From positions 1 to 64,000 of the forward strand of contig JANXVZ010000005.1 in the NCBI GenBank assembly GCA_025351405.1: a stretch of DNA of 64,000 nucleotides. The letters run 5' to 3'. Origin of the DNA: Sphingomonadales bacterium (GTDB lineage: Bacteria > Pseudomonadota > Alphaproteobacteria > Sphingomonadales > Sphingomonadaceae). The translations under genes were made by a program, and so were the position numbers. Shown here piece by piece: positions 1-10,963 of the stretch. Each line of letters opens with the position of its first letter. The stretch's first letter is position 1. The notes beneath the pieces are model-generated. The model did no database searches. It was not told the origin of the DNA and saw only the letters and a program-made list of their open reading frames with translations.

Positions 1-136
1 CGCACGATGCCGTCACCGCGGGTCTGATCGCCGATATAGACCGCCGCCTTGGTGCCGCCGCGCGCCCGGCGCACGGCGCGGCTGATGCCGCCCAGCGTGT
101 CGAAATAATGATCGACGGTGGTGACGGCAGCGTGCG
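1..136. repeat. Inverted repeat pair flanking an inverted bchH segment
   Basis: The left arm is bases 1-17 and the right arm is bases 120-136. The right arm matches the reverse complement of the left arm at 16 of 17 positions. The 102-base spacer (34 codons) reads as BchH only on the minus strand. The arms therefore look like the crossover points of an inversion. Because the left arm touches the window edge, I cannot tell whether the inverted tract extends further or whether this is a fold-back at a sequence end. Confidence 0.8.
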
Positions 137-518
137 CACGATCGCAGAGCAGGTCGCGCTGGAAACCCGCACCCGCACGCTCAATCCGAAATGGTACGAG
201 GCGCTGCTCAAGCACGGCTATGAGGGCGTGCGCGAGATCGAGGCGCATGTCACCAACACGATGGGCTGGTCCGCCACCACCGGCGAAGTCGATCCCTGGG
301 TCTATCAGCGCATCACCGAAACCTATGTACTCGACGAAGCGATGCGCGAACGCATCGCACAACTGAACCCGCGCGCTGCCGCCAAGATGGCCAATCGGCT
401 GATCGAAGCGTCGGAACGCAAATACTGGGCACCGGACGCTGCCACATTGGCAGCGCTGTACGCCGCAACCGACGCAATTGAGGACGCGCTCGAAGGCGTC
501 GTCCAACAGGCGGCTTGA
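1..518 (+). CDS. bchH: Magnesium chelatase subunit H, C-terminal part (BchH), 5' end outside the window
   Basis: BchH is the large porphyrin-binding subunit of magnesium chelatase, which inserts Mg2+ into protoporphyrin IX with BchI and BchD. The reading frame is open from base 3 to the stop at 516-518. From about base 130 it carries the conserved BchH C-terminus, including NPKWYE, HGYEGVREIEAHVTNT and the GWSATTG stretch. Upstream of base 120 the + strand frame does not look like BchH. Instead the minus strand of bases 119-18 encodes the expected piece (DHYFDTLGGISRAV, then AVYIGDQTR), so this piece is inverted. Re-inverting it restores a continuous BchH frame. As written, the gene would have 34 wrong residues. 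bchL follows after 9 bases, so this is the same operon. Confidence 0.93.
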   Translation, partial: HDAVTAGLIADIDRRLGAAARPAHGAADAAQRVEIMIDGGDGSVRTIAEQVALETRTRTLNPKWYEALLKHGYEGVREIEAHVTNTMGWSATTGEVDPWVYQRITETYVLDEAMRERIAQLNPRAAAKMANRLIEASERKYWAPDAATLAALYAATDAIEDALEGVVQQAA

Positions 519-2196
<1,678 letters not shown>

Positions 2197-2200
<4 letters not shown>

Positions 2201-3639
2201 GCCGGGCGGCACGCTTCTGGGGTCGGATGGGGACGCGCTTCCTGCCGTTCGCAGATGTGGCGACTGCGGAATTGCCGTTGTCGCGGCTGTTGCGGCTGTC
2301 GCTATTCCAGGTGTCGGTCGGCATGGCGTTCGTGCTCATCAACTTTACCCTCAATCGCGTTATGATCATCGAGATGGGCGTTCCTGCCAGCCTCGTGGCC
2401 GCGATGGTGGCGCTGCCGCTGCTGTTCGCACCGGCGCGGGCACTGATTGGTCACAAATCCGATCATCATCGCTCGGTGCTCGGCTGGCGGCGCGTGCCAT
2501 ATCTGTGGTTCGGCTCGCTGGTGCAGTTCGCTGGCCTGGCTATCATGCCCTTTGCGCTGCTCCTGATGACCGGCGGCGGCGCGGTCGGCGGTGCCAACAT
2601 CGGCATCGCCGGTGCGTGTCTTGCCTTCCTGTTCGTCGGGGCCGGCATGGCGACGTCGCAAACTGCCGGGCTGGCATTGGCCACCGACCTCGCCACCGAG
2701 GAAAACCGGCCGCGCGTGGTGGCGCTGCTCTATGTCATGCTGCTGCTGGGGATGCTGGTCAGCTCGCTGGTTTTCGGCCGGCTGCTCCACGGGTTCACGC
2801 CTACGCGACTGGTCGGCGTCATCCAGGGCACGGCCGTGCTGACAATGCTGATCAATATCGTCGCGCTGTGGAAACAGGAAGCCCGCCAGCCCACGGGGAT
2901 CGACCGGCCGGTCGTGCCCGATTTTTCCGAGACCTGGGGTGATTTCGTCGCAGCGCCGCGGACCCGCCGCCTGCTGGTGTCGCTGGGGCTCGGTGCCGCC
3001 GGCTTTGCCATGCAGGACATCCTGCTCGAACCCTATGGCGGCCAGGTGCTGGGGCTCACCGTCGGTGAAACCACGGCGCTCTCGGCGCTTTGGTCGGCCG
3101 GCATGATCGGCGGATTTGCGCTGTCCCAGCGCGCTCTGGCACGGCAGGTCGATCCACATCGGCTTGCCGGCTTTGGCGTGGTGATCGGCATCGCCGCATT
3201 CGCCATGGTGGTGATGTCGGCGCCGCTCGCGGCCGTGCCGCTATTGTGCATCGGCGCCGCGGGCATCGGCCTGGGCAATGGCATGTTTTCCGTCGGCACG
3301 CTGATTGCGGCCATGGACCTGTCCCACGGCGGAAAGTCGGGGCTCGCACTTGGCGCCTGGGGATCTGTGCAGGCCTCGGCCGCCGGGGTCGCCATCCTGC
3401 TGTCGGGCGCCATCAAGGATGGCATCGGTGCGTTGGCCGAATCGGGACGTTTGGGCGCAGGCATGGTCGGGCCTGCCACGGGCTACAGCTTTGTCTGGCA
3501 CATCGAGATTGCGTTGCTGTTCGCGACCCTTGTCGCCCTTGGCCCGCTGGCGCGGCGGGCCTGGAATGCTCGCCACCGCGCCGGTTTCGGCTTTCCTGAA
3601 GTTTCCAGTCAACGGCCCATGTTTGGGGGAGAAATCTGA
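2197..3639 (+). CDS. lhaA: LhaA/PucC-family (BCD) light-harvesting assembly membrane protein
   Basis: This is a member of the bacteriochlorophyll delivery branch of the major facilitator superfamily, whose proteins (LhaA, PucC) help assemble light-harvesting 1 or 2 complexes in the membrane. The 480-residue protein is hydrophobic throughout, with about 12 predicted membrane segments. It has the family's arginine-rich loop near residue 90 (GWRRVPYLW). It starts on an ATGA overlap with bchM and is followed at once by puhA, the position lhaA occupies in the conserved bchFNBHLM-lhaA-puhABC arrangement. The choice of lhaA over pucC rests on this position. Confidence 0.9.
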
Positions 3640-4403
3640 TGCACAGCACGATCGTAGGTGGCCTCGATGTCGCCGAGCTCGCTTTCTACATGTTCTTCAT
3701 CTTTTTCCTCGGGCTGGTCTGGTACCTCCGCCGCGAAGACCGGCGCGAAGGCTATCCGCTCGAGGATGACATAACCGGCGCTGTCGAAACTGCCGGCGGG
3801 CTGTTGACGACGGCCTCTCCCAAGACCTTTCAATTGCCGTTCAACCTCGGAACCGTCTCCACGCCGACCGGCGCCGGTCGCGATGCCATGCCGACGAACA
3901 TCACGGCGCGCACCTATGCCGGCACGCCATTCGAACCGTTGGGCAACCCGCTTTCATCGGGCGTTGGCCCGGCATCCTATGCGCTCCGCGCCGACAGGCC
4001 GGACATCGACATGCATGGCCAGCCGCGTATCGTGCCGACCCGCATCGATACCCAGGTGACGGTTTCGGAGCAGGATACCGACCCGCGGGGCCTGCCGGTC
4101 ACCGGCGCAGATGGCGTTGTCGCCGGCACCGTCCGCGACCTGTGGGTCGACCGGTCGGAGCATGTGCTGCGTTACCTGGAAGTCGCGCTCAGCGATGGCG
4201 GCACCGTCATCGTCCCGATGCCGATGTCCAAAATCGGCAAGCGCCACGTCCATGTCGATGCGGTGACGGCAGCGCAATTCGCCGGCGCGCCGCAGCTTGC
4301 CTCGATGGACCAGATCACCCTTCTGGAGGAAGAAAAGGTCCAGGCCTATTTCGGCGCCGGCTATCTTTGGGCGACGCCGTCCCGCTCGGAGCCGATCATA
4401 TGA
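3639..4403 (+). CDS. puhA: Photosynthetic reaction centre H subunit PuhA
   Basis: PuhA is the H subunit that caps the L/M reaction centre on the cytoplasmic side and shapes proton delivery to the secondary quinone. The 254-residue protein has one N-terminal membrane helix (about residues 10-30, ending WYLRREDRREGYPLE) and a PRC-barrel domain in its C-terminal half (from about residue 145). The ATG shares one base with the lhaA stop. The L and M subunit genes (puf operon) are not in this window. Confidence 0.96.
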   Translation: MHSTIVGGLDVAELAFYMFFIFFLGLVWYLRREDRREGYPLEDDITGAVETAGGLLTTASPKTFQLPFNLGTVSTPTGAGRDAMPTNITARTYAGTPFEPLGNPLSSGVGPASYALRADRPDIDMHGQPRIVPTRIDTQVTVSEQDTDPRGLPVTGADGVVAGTVRDLWVDRSEHVLRYLEVALSDGGTVIVPMPMSKIGKRHVHVDAVTAAQFAGAPQLASMDQITLLEEEKVQAYFGAGYLWATPSRSEPII

Positions 4404-5047
4404 GCGCGCCCGAATATGAAATCGAGCCGGTCCGCGGCCTGCCCGGCGTTCTCCCCAAGGGCGAAACGATATTGTGGCAGGGCAGCCCGGATTGGCGGAC
4501 GCTGGCACGATCGGTGTTTCACACACGGCTGGTGACAATCTGGTTCGTGGCTGTTGCGGGCGCTGCATTTCTCGCGGGCGGCAAGGGCCTGCTCGGCGCG
4601 GCCGTGACGCTTGCGGTGGCCGTGCTCGGCCTCGCGGTGCTGGGCCTGCTGGCCTATGGTCAGTCCCGGACCACGGTTTATACACTGACCGACAAGCGCG
4701 TTGTGATGCGTTTCGGCATGGCGCTGCCCAAGTGCGTCAACCTGCCGCTATCGCTCATCGGACAGGCCGATCTGCGGCCTTCAAGCCCTGGTCATGCCGA
4801 TGTTGCGCTGGTCATCACGGAACGGTTTCCCCTTGGCTGGCTGCAGATGTGGCCGCACATTCGGCCCTGGGCGCTGGGCCGCCCGCAGCCGATGTTGCGG
4901 GCTGTTTCCGAAAGCATCGTGCCCTTGCTGGCAAAGGCACTTGCGGACGCCGACCCGTCGCTGCAACGTGTTCATGTTGCGCAACATGCAGACGCGGCGA
5001 AGGGCGTGGCGGAAACCGTCACAACATATCTGGGAGTCGCCGCATGA
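4400..5047 (+). CDS. puhB: Reaction centre assembly protein PuhB
   Basis: PuhB is a membrane protein needed for efficient reaction-centre assembly in Rhodobacter. The 215-residue product has a short N-terminal part (GETILWQGSPDW), two closely spaced membrane segments near residues 45-85, and a bacterial PH-like domain after them (TVYTLTDKRVVMRFG). The start is the ATG overlapping the puhA stop. The longer frame that begins inside puhA at 4142 is an artefact. Confidence 0.93.
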   Translation: MSAPEYEIEPVRGLPGVLPKGETILWQGSPDWRTLARSVFHTRLVTIWFVAVAGAAFLAGGKGLLGAAVTLAVAVLGLAVLGLLAYGQSRTTVYTLTDKRVVMRFGMALPKCVNLPLSLIGQADLRPSSPGHADVALVITERFPLGWLQMWPHIRPWALGRPQPMLRAVSESIVPLLAKALADADPSLQRVHVAQHADAAKGVAETVTTYLGVAA

Positions 5048-5547
5048 GCACCCATAGCCATACCGGCCCGGCGTTTCCGCGCGGCGCCCTCATTGGCGCG
5101 GGCGGCATGATCGGCATAACCCTGATCGCGGTTTTCGGCGTCAAGCTCGGCGTGTTTCCAGCCCCCCTGACGACCCAGCAGGAGCGGGTAATCGATCATG
5201 CCCGGGTCGCGGCCACGCGCGACTTCATCTTCACGGACCGCGCCGATGGCGCACTGGTGGCATCGGACGCGAAGTCCGGCGATGTCGTGCTGGTAGAAGC
5301 CCCCGGGTCGAACAGTGGTTTCATTCGCGGCGTGTTGCGCGGCCTCGCGCGCGAGCGGATGCTCCATGGAAAAGGCCACGAAATTCCGTTCACCGTGACG
5401 CAGTGGAGCGACGGTGCATTGACACTGACGGACCAGGCCACCGGCCGCGTCATCGAGCTCGGCAGCTTTGGCCATACCAATCGCGGTGCCTTTGCAAAGC
5501 TGCTGGTCGGCGCCCCGAAGGTCGACGCCCGGACGGTGCCTGCATGA
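5044..5547 (+). CDS. puhC: Photosynthetic complex assembly protein PuhC
   Basis: PuhC is a single-pass membrane protein that affects organisation of the reaction centre-LH1 core complex. The 167-residue product has one N-terminal hydrophobic helix (about residues 14-35) and a soluble, probably periplasmic, domain containing the family pattern RGVLRGLARERM and a C-terminal FGHTNRGAF motif. It overlaps puhB and the next gene by four bases each. Confidence 0.92.
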   Translation: MSTHSHTGPAFPRGALIGAGGMIGITLIAVFGVKLGVFPAPLTTQQERVIDHARVAATRDFIFTDRADGALVASDAKSGDVVLVEAPGSNSGFIRGVLRGLARERMLHGKGHEIPFTVTQWSDGALTLTDQATGRVIELGSFGHTNRGAFAKLLVGAPKVDARTVPA

Positions 5548-5843
5548 CACGGCTTTTCACCCGCGAAACCTGGGAAACCGGCTGCACGATCGCGGTGGAA
5601 CACACCGCCGACAACCTGCATGCCCATGTCGAGCTCGATGACAATGTCGCGATCGGCCCCGGGGACCAGGTACGGGTGCATGGCGCCGCAGTGCATTTGC
5701 CGTTCGGCACGGCATTGACCTTGCGCCGCCGTGCCACTGTGTCACGCGCCAGCTTGATTGCGCGCTGGTTGACCCAGATCAAGGCGCACCTCGACCTGAC
5801 CGAGCTTTACGAAATCACCTTCAGTTCGGAGAGAATTCGGTGA
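5544..5843 (+). CDS. Conserved 99-residue protein of the photosynthesis cluster (function unknown)
   Basis: A small protein of unknown function lies between puhC and acsF, where many alphaproteobacterial photosynthesis clusters carry an unnamed reading frame. It has no signal peptide or membrane segment. The N-terminal two thirds looks beta-rich, with alternating hydrophobic residues and the motif [11 protein letters not shown], like a small beta-barrel. The C-terminal third is probably helical ([21 protein letters not shown]). It overlaps both neighbours by four bases, so it is likely made in step with PuhC and AcsF. A role in cyclase or reaction-centre assembly is inference only. Confidence 0.85.
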   Translation: MTRLFTRETWETGCTIAVEHTADNLHAHVELDDNVAIGPGDQVRVHGAAVHLPFGTALTLRRRATVSRASLIARWLTQIKAHLDLTELYEITFSSERIR

Positions 5844-6901
5844 ACGCGCACACGAAGATTTCACAATCCGAAGCGATGGCAATCGCCCAGTCGGATACCG
5901 TGCTCAGCCCACGCTTCTATACCACCGATTTTGCCGCGATGGACCGGATCGACGTCTCCCCGGTGCGCGCCGAATGGGACCAGCTCATCGCCGAAATGGC
6001 CGCCGACCCCAACAAGCGCCATTTCAAACGCACGCCGGAATTCGACGGGGTCATCGAAAACCTGCCTCCGGACCTCCGCATCGAATTCACCGATTTCCTC
6101 GTCTCGTCGATGACGTCCGAATTTTCGGGCTGCATCCTTTATGCCGAGATCGCCAAGCGGGTCAGCAACCCCGATGCCAAGGCACTGTTCAAACTGATGG
6201 CACGCGATGAATCGCGCCACGCCGGCTTCATCAACGACAGCCTGAAGGATGCCGGCATCGGCATCGACCTCGGGTTTCTGACCAAGACCAAGAAATACAC
6301 CTATTTCCGGCCCAAGTTCATTTATTACGCCACATATCTGAGCGAAAAGATCGGTTACGCCCGTTACATCACCATCCATCGCCATCTCGAGAGTCACCCG
6401 GAAAAGCGTTTCCACCCGATCTTCAAGTGGTTCGAGGAATGGTGCAACGACGAGTTCCGCCATGGCGAGGCGTTTGCCTTGCTGATGCGGTCTGACCCAA
6501 AGCTGCTGTCGGGCGTCAACAAGCTGTGGATCCGTTTCTTCCTCGTCGCCGTCTACGCGACCATGTACGTCCGCGACCATAATCGCCCGGCGCTGTATGA
6601 CGCTTTCGGGATCGATCCGTCCGAATATGGCTTCAAGGTTTTCAACATCACCACCCAGATCACTGCCCAGGTCTTCCCGCTGGCGCTCGATACCGACGCG
6701 CCCAGGTTCCGGGCGTTGTTGGAAACGATGCGGGGCATATCGGCGAGGATCGACGCGGCGCGGGCCGAGGGCGGTATTCTCGGCCGCGCCAAGCGGATCG
6801 TGCTGAGCGTTGCCGCCGCGGTCACCTTCGTCAGGCTGTATGTGCAGCCGACGCAGCAGACCGCGCTCCCGGCCACCGTCCGGTTGCAGCCTGCCTGGTA
6901 A
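5840..6901 (+). CDS. acsF: Aerobic Mg-protoporphyrin IX monomethyl ester oxidative cyclase AcsF
   Basis: AcsF is the di-iron, O2-dependent enzyme that forms ring E of bacteriochlorophyll, converting Mg-protoporphyrin monomethyl ester to protochlorophyllide. The 353-residue protein has both iron-binding motifs of the family: ESRH at residues 124-127 and DEFRH at about 204-208. The start is GTG at 5840, overlapping the stop of the small upstream gene. Using the aerobic cyclase rather than BchE fits an obligately aerobic phototroph. I see no bchE in the window. Confidence 0.97.
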   Translation: MNAHTKISQSEAMAIAQSDTVLSPRFYTTDFAAMDRIDVSPVRAEWDQLIAEMAADPNKRHFKRTPEFDGVIENLPPDLRIEFTDFLVSSMTSEFSGCILYAEIAKRVSNPDAKALFKLMARDESRHAGFINDSLKDAGIGIDLGFLTKTKKYTYFRPKFIYYATYLSEKIGYARYITIHRHLESHPEKRFHPIFKWFEEWCNDEFRHGEAFALLMRSDPKLLSGVNKLWIRFFLVAVYATMYVRDHNRPALYDAFGIDPSEYGFKVFNITTQITAQVFPLALDTDAPRFRALLETMRGISARIDAARAEGGILGRAKRIVLSVAAAVTFVRLYVQPTQQTALPATVRLQPAW

Positions 6902-6906
6902 GTTCG

Positions 6907-7767
6907 GTGTCCTCGCTCGCCCTTCCCCTGTTGTTCGCGACCGTATTGTGGTTCTTTGCCACCGGTTTCGTGTTGTGGCTCGATCGGCTGCCGAGCCGAA
7001 CCTGGCCAGCCAGCCTTGTCGGCGCGACCATTGCAAGCGGCTTTGCCATGGGCGGGGTGATCGCGACCGCCCCGATGACGGGCAGTGCCGGCGCCTATGC
7101 GGCCTTCGCCTGCGCGCTTGTGCTTTGGGGCTGGCATGAACTGAGTTTCCTCATGGGCTTTGTCACAGGTCCAAACCGCGAAGCCTGTCCGCCAGGTGCG
7201 GCCGGCTGGCGGCGCTTCCGGCTCGCCGCCGCGACGCTGATCCATCACGAGGTGGCGATGTTCCTTACCGTGCTGCTGATGGCCGCCGTGACCTGGAAGC
7301 AGCCGAACCAGACCGCGACTCTCACCTTCATGCTGCTGTTCGTCATGCGGCTGTCTGCCAAGTTCAACATCTTTGCCGGCGTGCCGCATCTTTCGACCGC
7401 GATGATGCCCGATCACATGCGCTACCTGGCGAGCTACTTCCGTATCCGTCCGGCGCGCTTGTTCTTTGCCTTCAGCCTGACCGGGATCAGTGTCCTTGCT
7501 GCCTGGCTCGGCAACGCCGCATTGAGCGCGGAAGGCGGCCTGGCAACGTGCTATGCCCTTGCATTTGCTTTGGTTGTCCTTGCCTTCATCGAGCACGGTT
7601 TTCTCGTCGTGCCGTGGCAGGATACCAGTCTTTTCCGTTGGGCCATGGGCGGCGCCGAGGGCAATCGCATCTCGCAACCAACGCTAGCTGCTGCCGGGCA
7701 CCTGCCGGAAGCAGCGACAATTCGCCAATCTAAGACACTTGCAGCCGTGGACAGGGCGCGGCAATGA
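6907..7767 (+). CDS. puhE: Photosynthetic complex assembly protein PuhE (DUF3623)
   Basis: PuhE is a membrane protein reported to modulate bacteriochlorophyll synthesis and core-complex assembly. The 286-residue product has about seven predicted membrane segments and the DUF3623 features, including [12 protein letters not shown], a histidine-rich HHEV in a helix, and a FNIFAGVP loop. The start is GTG at 6907, five bases after acsF. The C-terminal about 40 residues (after WAMGG) are polar and probably disordered. It overlaps the first possible hemA start by four bases. Confidence 0.93.
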   Translation: MSSLALPLLFATVLWFFATGFVLWLDRLPSRTWPASLVGATIASGFAMGGVIATAPMTGSAGAYAAFACALVLWGWHELSFLMGFVTGPNREACPPGAAGWRRFRLAAATLIHHEVAMFLTVLLMAAVTWKQPNQTATLTFMLLFVMRLSAKFNIFAGVPHLSTAMMPDHMRYLASYFRIRPARLFFAFSLTGISVLAAWLGNAALSAEGGLATCYALAFALVVLAFIEHGFLVVPWQDTSLFRWAMGGAEGNRISQPTLAAAGHLPEAATIRQSKTLAAVDRARQ

Positions 7768-7784
7768 GCTTCGGGGAGACCAAG

Positions 7785-9008
7785 ATGGATTATGAATCGC
7801 ATTTCAAGGCTGCTCTGGACGGCCTGAAAGAACGCGGCAACTACCGCGTGTTTGCCGAACTGCAGCGCCACAAGGGGCAATATCCCCGTGCGACCCGTCA
7901 CAATGATGATGGCACCACCCAGGAAGTCACGGTGTGGTGTTCCAACGATTATCTCGGAATGGGGCAGCACCCCGACGTTATCGAAGCGATGCATGAGGAG
8001 CTTGACCGGTCCGGCGCCGGCGCGGGCGGCACGCGCAACATTTCGGGCACCATGCACGCCCATCGCCAGCTCGAACTCGAGCTCGCCGATCTGCACGGCA
8101 AGGAGGACGCGCTGCTGTTCACCAGCGGCTATGTCTCGAATTGGGCCGCACTGGGTACGCTGGCGGCAAAACTGCCCAATTGCGTGGTGTTGTCGGACGC
8201 ACTGAACCACGCCTCGATGATCGAAGGCATCCGCCACAGCCGCGCCGAGTGCCTGAAATTCCGCCACAACGATGTCGAGGACCTCGACCGGCTGCTGGCG
8301 AGCATCGAGCCCGGCCGGCCCAAGCTGGTGGCGTTCGAAAGCGTTTATTCGATGGATGGCGATATCGCCCCCATCAAGGAAATCATCGAAGTCGCCGAAA
8401 AGCACGGCGCCATGACCTATATCGACGAAGTCCATGCGGTCGGCATGTACGGCCCGCGTGGTGGCGGCGTCGCCGAACGCGAAGGCCTGATGGACCGGCT
8501 GACCGTTATCGAAGGCACGCTCGGCAAGGCATTTGGCGTGGTTGGCGGCTATATCGCCGGCTCGCAGGCGATGTGCGACTTTGTCCGCAGCTTTGCTTCG
8601 GGGTTCATCTTCACCACGGCACTTCCGCCGGCGATTGCCGCCGGCGCGCTGGCCAGCGTGCGCCATTTGAAGGCCAGCCCCTTCGAGCGCAAGCGCCAGC
8701 AGGAACGTGTTGCCAAGGTGCGCAAGGCGCTGCGCGCGATGGGGATCCCGCAGCTCGACAACCCCAGTCACATCATCCCGGTCATGGTCGGCGACGCCAA
8801 GAAGGCGAAGATGATTTCCGACTGGCTGATGGAACACCACGGCATCTACGTCCAGCCGATCAACTATCCGACTGTTCCCGTCGGCACGGAGCGGCTGCGC
8901 ATTACCCCGTCGCCGGTCCACAGCGACGATGATATCGACCGGCTCGTCAAGGCACTCAGCGACATCTGGGGCCAATGCGCGCTGCACAGGGTCGAAGCGG
9001 CGGCATAA
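7785..9008 (+). CDS. hemA: 5-aminolevulinate synthase
   Basis: This PLP enzyme condenses glycine and succinyl-CoA to 5-aminolevulinate, the first step of tetrapyrrole synthesis in alphaproteobacteria. The 407-residue product has the PLP-binding lysine at K248 (in GTLGKAFG), the IDEVHAVG stretch with the cofactor-contacting aspartate, and the [14 protein letters not shown] motif. I chose ATG 7785 because it has a GGGGAG ribosome-binding site six bases upstream and gives the usual length. An earlier ATG at 7764 overlapping puhE would add seven residues. The gene closes the puh-acsF-hemA run, tying precursor supply to bacteriochlorophyll synthesis. A second hemA elsewhere cannot be excluded. Confidence 0.95.
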   Translation: MDYESHFKAALDGLKERGNYRVFAELQRHKGQYPRATRHNDDGTTQEVTVWCSNDYLGMGQHPDVIEAMHEELDRSGAGAGGTRNISGTMHAHRQLELELADLHGKEDALLFTSGYVSNWAALGTLAAKLPNCVVLSDALNHASMIEGIRHSRAECLKFRHNDVEDLDRLLASIEPGRPKLVAFESVYSMDGDIAPIKEIIEVAEKHGAMTYIDEVHAVGMYGPRGGGVAEREGLMDRLTVIEGTLGKAFGVVGGYIAGSQAMCDFVRSFASGFIFTTALPPAIAAGALASVRHLKASPFERKRQQERVAKVRKALRAMGIPQLDNPSHIIPVMVGDAKKAKMISDWLMEHHGIYVQPINYPTVPVGTERLRITPSPVHSDDDIDRLVKALSDIWGQCALHRVEAAA

Positions 9009-9016
9009 CCGGGCAT

Positions 9017-9041
9017 ATTCCCTGCGCCCTCGGGTGCAGGG
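9017..9041 (+). terminator. Hairpin after hemA
   Basis: Bases 9018-9024 pair with 9035-9041 (TCCCTGC/GCAGGGA), with further pairing inside, giving a stem of about 11 pairs. It sits nine bases past the hemA stop. There is no run of T after it, so it may be a weak or factor-assisted terminator. Confidence 0.45.
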
Positions 9042-9155
9042 AGTGGTCGCGTCACGGCGACAGCAAGACCATCATGAATTGACAGCCGGGCAAGGGCTGG
9101 CGATCCTGCGCTGCCGACCGCGATCCAGTATTTCGGGTCGGCGAAGGGGATTGTC

Positions 9156-10874
9156 ATGGGTCGATCGAAAAACTGTGTGCTTTCGGGCGCCGCCGCACTG
9201 CTGCTGACCCTTCCCGCCGCTGCGCTGGCCGCGGCATCGGCAGATCCATCATCGCCAGTCCCGTCATCGGCAGCCCCTGCCGCTAACGTCCCGGCCAGCT
9301 ATCAATCGCTGGTGACGCTGTTCGCGGACTGGCGGGCGTTCACCGTCCCGACCCTCAAATCCGGGGTGCCGGACTATAGCCCGGCGGCGATGGCCAAGAC
9401 GGCGGCGGCGTTACCAGGCTATCGACAGCGACTGGCAGCGATCGACAAGACCGGTTGGCCGCTATCGGCGTTGAACGACGCGCGTCTTGTCGAAGCGGAA
9501 ATGAACGGCCTCGATTTCAATTTGCGCGTCCTGCATCCCTGGTCGCGCGACCCAAGCTTCTACGCCACGGTTTTCGGCGAACAAAGCGACGTCCCGGCTC
9601 ACGAAGGCCCATCGGCCTATCCCAACATCGACCTGTTTGCCTTCAAATACCCGCTCGGCAAGGCCGACGACGCCAAAATGACGGCGCTGCTCGGCGCCAT
9701 CCCGATGACGTTGGCGGCGGCGAAGGTGAATCTTGCCGATGGCAACGCACATGACCTCTGGGCTTATGGCAACCGCGCCTTTGCCGAACAATCGGCGACA
9801 TTGAAGTCGCTTGGCGACGGCACGCTGGTGATGCGGACGCTCGAAGGCCATATCCCCGCGACAATGCGTGGCGCCAGCCCGGCATTGCGGCGCGCCATAG
9901 CCGCGGCGCGTGTCGCCACCGATGACTTCGCCGCCTGGGTCGCCGCTGAAGCGCCCGGGAAAACCGGACCATCGGGCGTCGGCAAGGCCGATTACGACTG
10001 GCACGCCCGGAATGTCGAACTGCTGCCCTATGATTGGGAGGCGCAGGCGCTGCTGCTGCGCCGCGAACTTGATCGTTCGCTGGCATCGTTGCGGCTGGAG
10101 GAGGCGCGCAACAAGGGGCTAGCGCCGCTAACCCCGATCGAAGATGCCGCTGCCTATCGCCGCATGGCCGATACCAAGACTGCGATGTTCAGCCGCTTCC
10201 TTGCCGCCAAGGGGTTCGCGCCGGATACGCCCGAATTCCGCGCGGCGATGGCAGCGCAGACCAGCGATTACGTGCCATTGAAAGACCGCAACTTCTTCAG
10301 CCATGTGACGGCGCTCGATCCGCTTCCGCTGTTGTCCCATTCGACGCACTGGATCGATCTCGCGCGGATGAAATACGCCCCTCACGCCAGCCCTGTTCGC
10401 TGGGTGGCGCCACTGTTCAACATCTACGCCAGCCGATCCGAAGGCTTTGCCACGGCGTTCGAGGAAATGGTCATGCAAGCGGGATTGTATGACGATATTC
10501 CGCATGGGCGAGAACTGGTGTGGATCATGCTCGCCAACCGCGCCGCACGTGGTCTCGCTTCGCTGCACGTCCAGGCCAATGAAATGACGCTGGCCGAGGC
10601 CGGACAATTCCATGCCGCATGGACTCCACGCGGCTGGTCCGACCCGGCCAGTCCGCTGGTGGGCTTTGAACAGCTGCTCTATGCTCGTCAGCCTGGCTAT
10701 GGGCCGAGTTATGTTATCGGCAAGGCCCAGCTCGATCGTCTGATGGCCGATGCGTCCCACGCCGACGACGTCGCCGGGCGACCGTTCGTTATGGCGGATT
10801 TCATGGCAAGGGTATTTGCATCGGGCATCGTACCGGTGGCAATGATCGGCGAAGAAATGGCGGTGACCCCGTAG
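9156..10874 (+). CDS. Secreted DUF885-family protein with a degenerate metal motif
   Basis: This 572-residue protein begins with a Sec signal peptide (hydrophobic residues about 10-26, cleavage near ALA-AASA). Its C-terminal half follows the DUF885 family, which is related to zinc peptidases: SEGFATAFEEM matches the conserved EGWALYAE region, and RQPGYGPSYVIGKAQL matches the conserved PGQA.Y.iG region. The usual HExxPGH zinc motif that should lie about 30 residues before the EG motif is not visible; there is only SHSTHWIDLAR. The protein may be an inactive or altered enzyme. It lies between hemA and bchI and has no obvious role in pigment synthesis. Confidence 0.75.
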   Translation: MGRSKNCVLSGAAALLLTLPAAALAAASADPSSPVPSSAAPAANVPASYQSLVTLFADWRAFTVPTLKSGVPDYSPAAMAKTAAALPGYRQRLAAIDKTGWPLSALNDARLVEAEMNGLDFNLRVLHPWSRDPSFYATVFGEQSDVPAHEGPSAYPNIDLFAFKYPLGKADDAKMTALLGAIPMTLAAAKVNLADGNAHDLWAYGNRAFAEQSATLKSLGDGTLVMRTLEGHIPATMRGASPALRRAIAAARVATDDFAAWVAAEAPGKTGPSGVGKADYDWHARNVELLPYDWEAQALLLRRELDRSLASLRLEEARNKGLAPLTPIEDAAAYRRMADTKTAMFSRFLAAKGFAPDTPEFRAAMAAQTSDYVPLKDRNFFSHVTALDPLPLLSHSTHWIDLARMKYAPHASPVRWVAPLFNIYASRSEGFATAFEEMVMQAGLYDDIPHGRELVWIMLANRAARGLASLHVQANEMTLAEAGQFHAAWTPRGWSDPASPLVGFEQLLYARQPGYGPSYVIGKAQLDRLMADASHADDVAGRPFVMADFMARVFASGIVPVAMIGEEMAVTP

Positions 10875-10944
10875 GGAGCGCATCAACTCGACCGCAGCGT
10901 CTCGACGACCCCATTCGGCCTTCACTCGCCTTGCCGCCCACCAC

Positions 10945-10962
10945 TGTCATGCTAGATGGACA
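10945..10962 (+). promoter_or_regulatory. Putative PpsR/CrtJ operator in front of bchI
   Basis: Bases 10945-10962 match the PpsR/CrtJ consensus TGT-N12-ACA exactly and are also symmetric as TGTC-N10-GACA. PpsR represses bacteriochlorophyll genes under oxygen in purple bacteria. The site lies one base before the bchI ATG and overlaps a possible -10 box (TAGATG at 10953) that pairs with TTGCCG at 10931. If so, transcription would begin near the ATG. About six such matches are expected by chance in 64 kb, so the position is the main support. Confidence 0.5.
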
Positions 10963-10963
10963 C

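Noticed and set aside
7551-8987. 478-codon minus-strand frame opposite hemA, and 5861-7036 opposite acsF
   Set aside because: They lie entirely inside well-recognised enzymes on the other strand and show no domain features.
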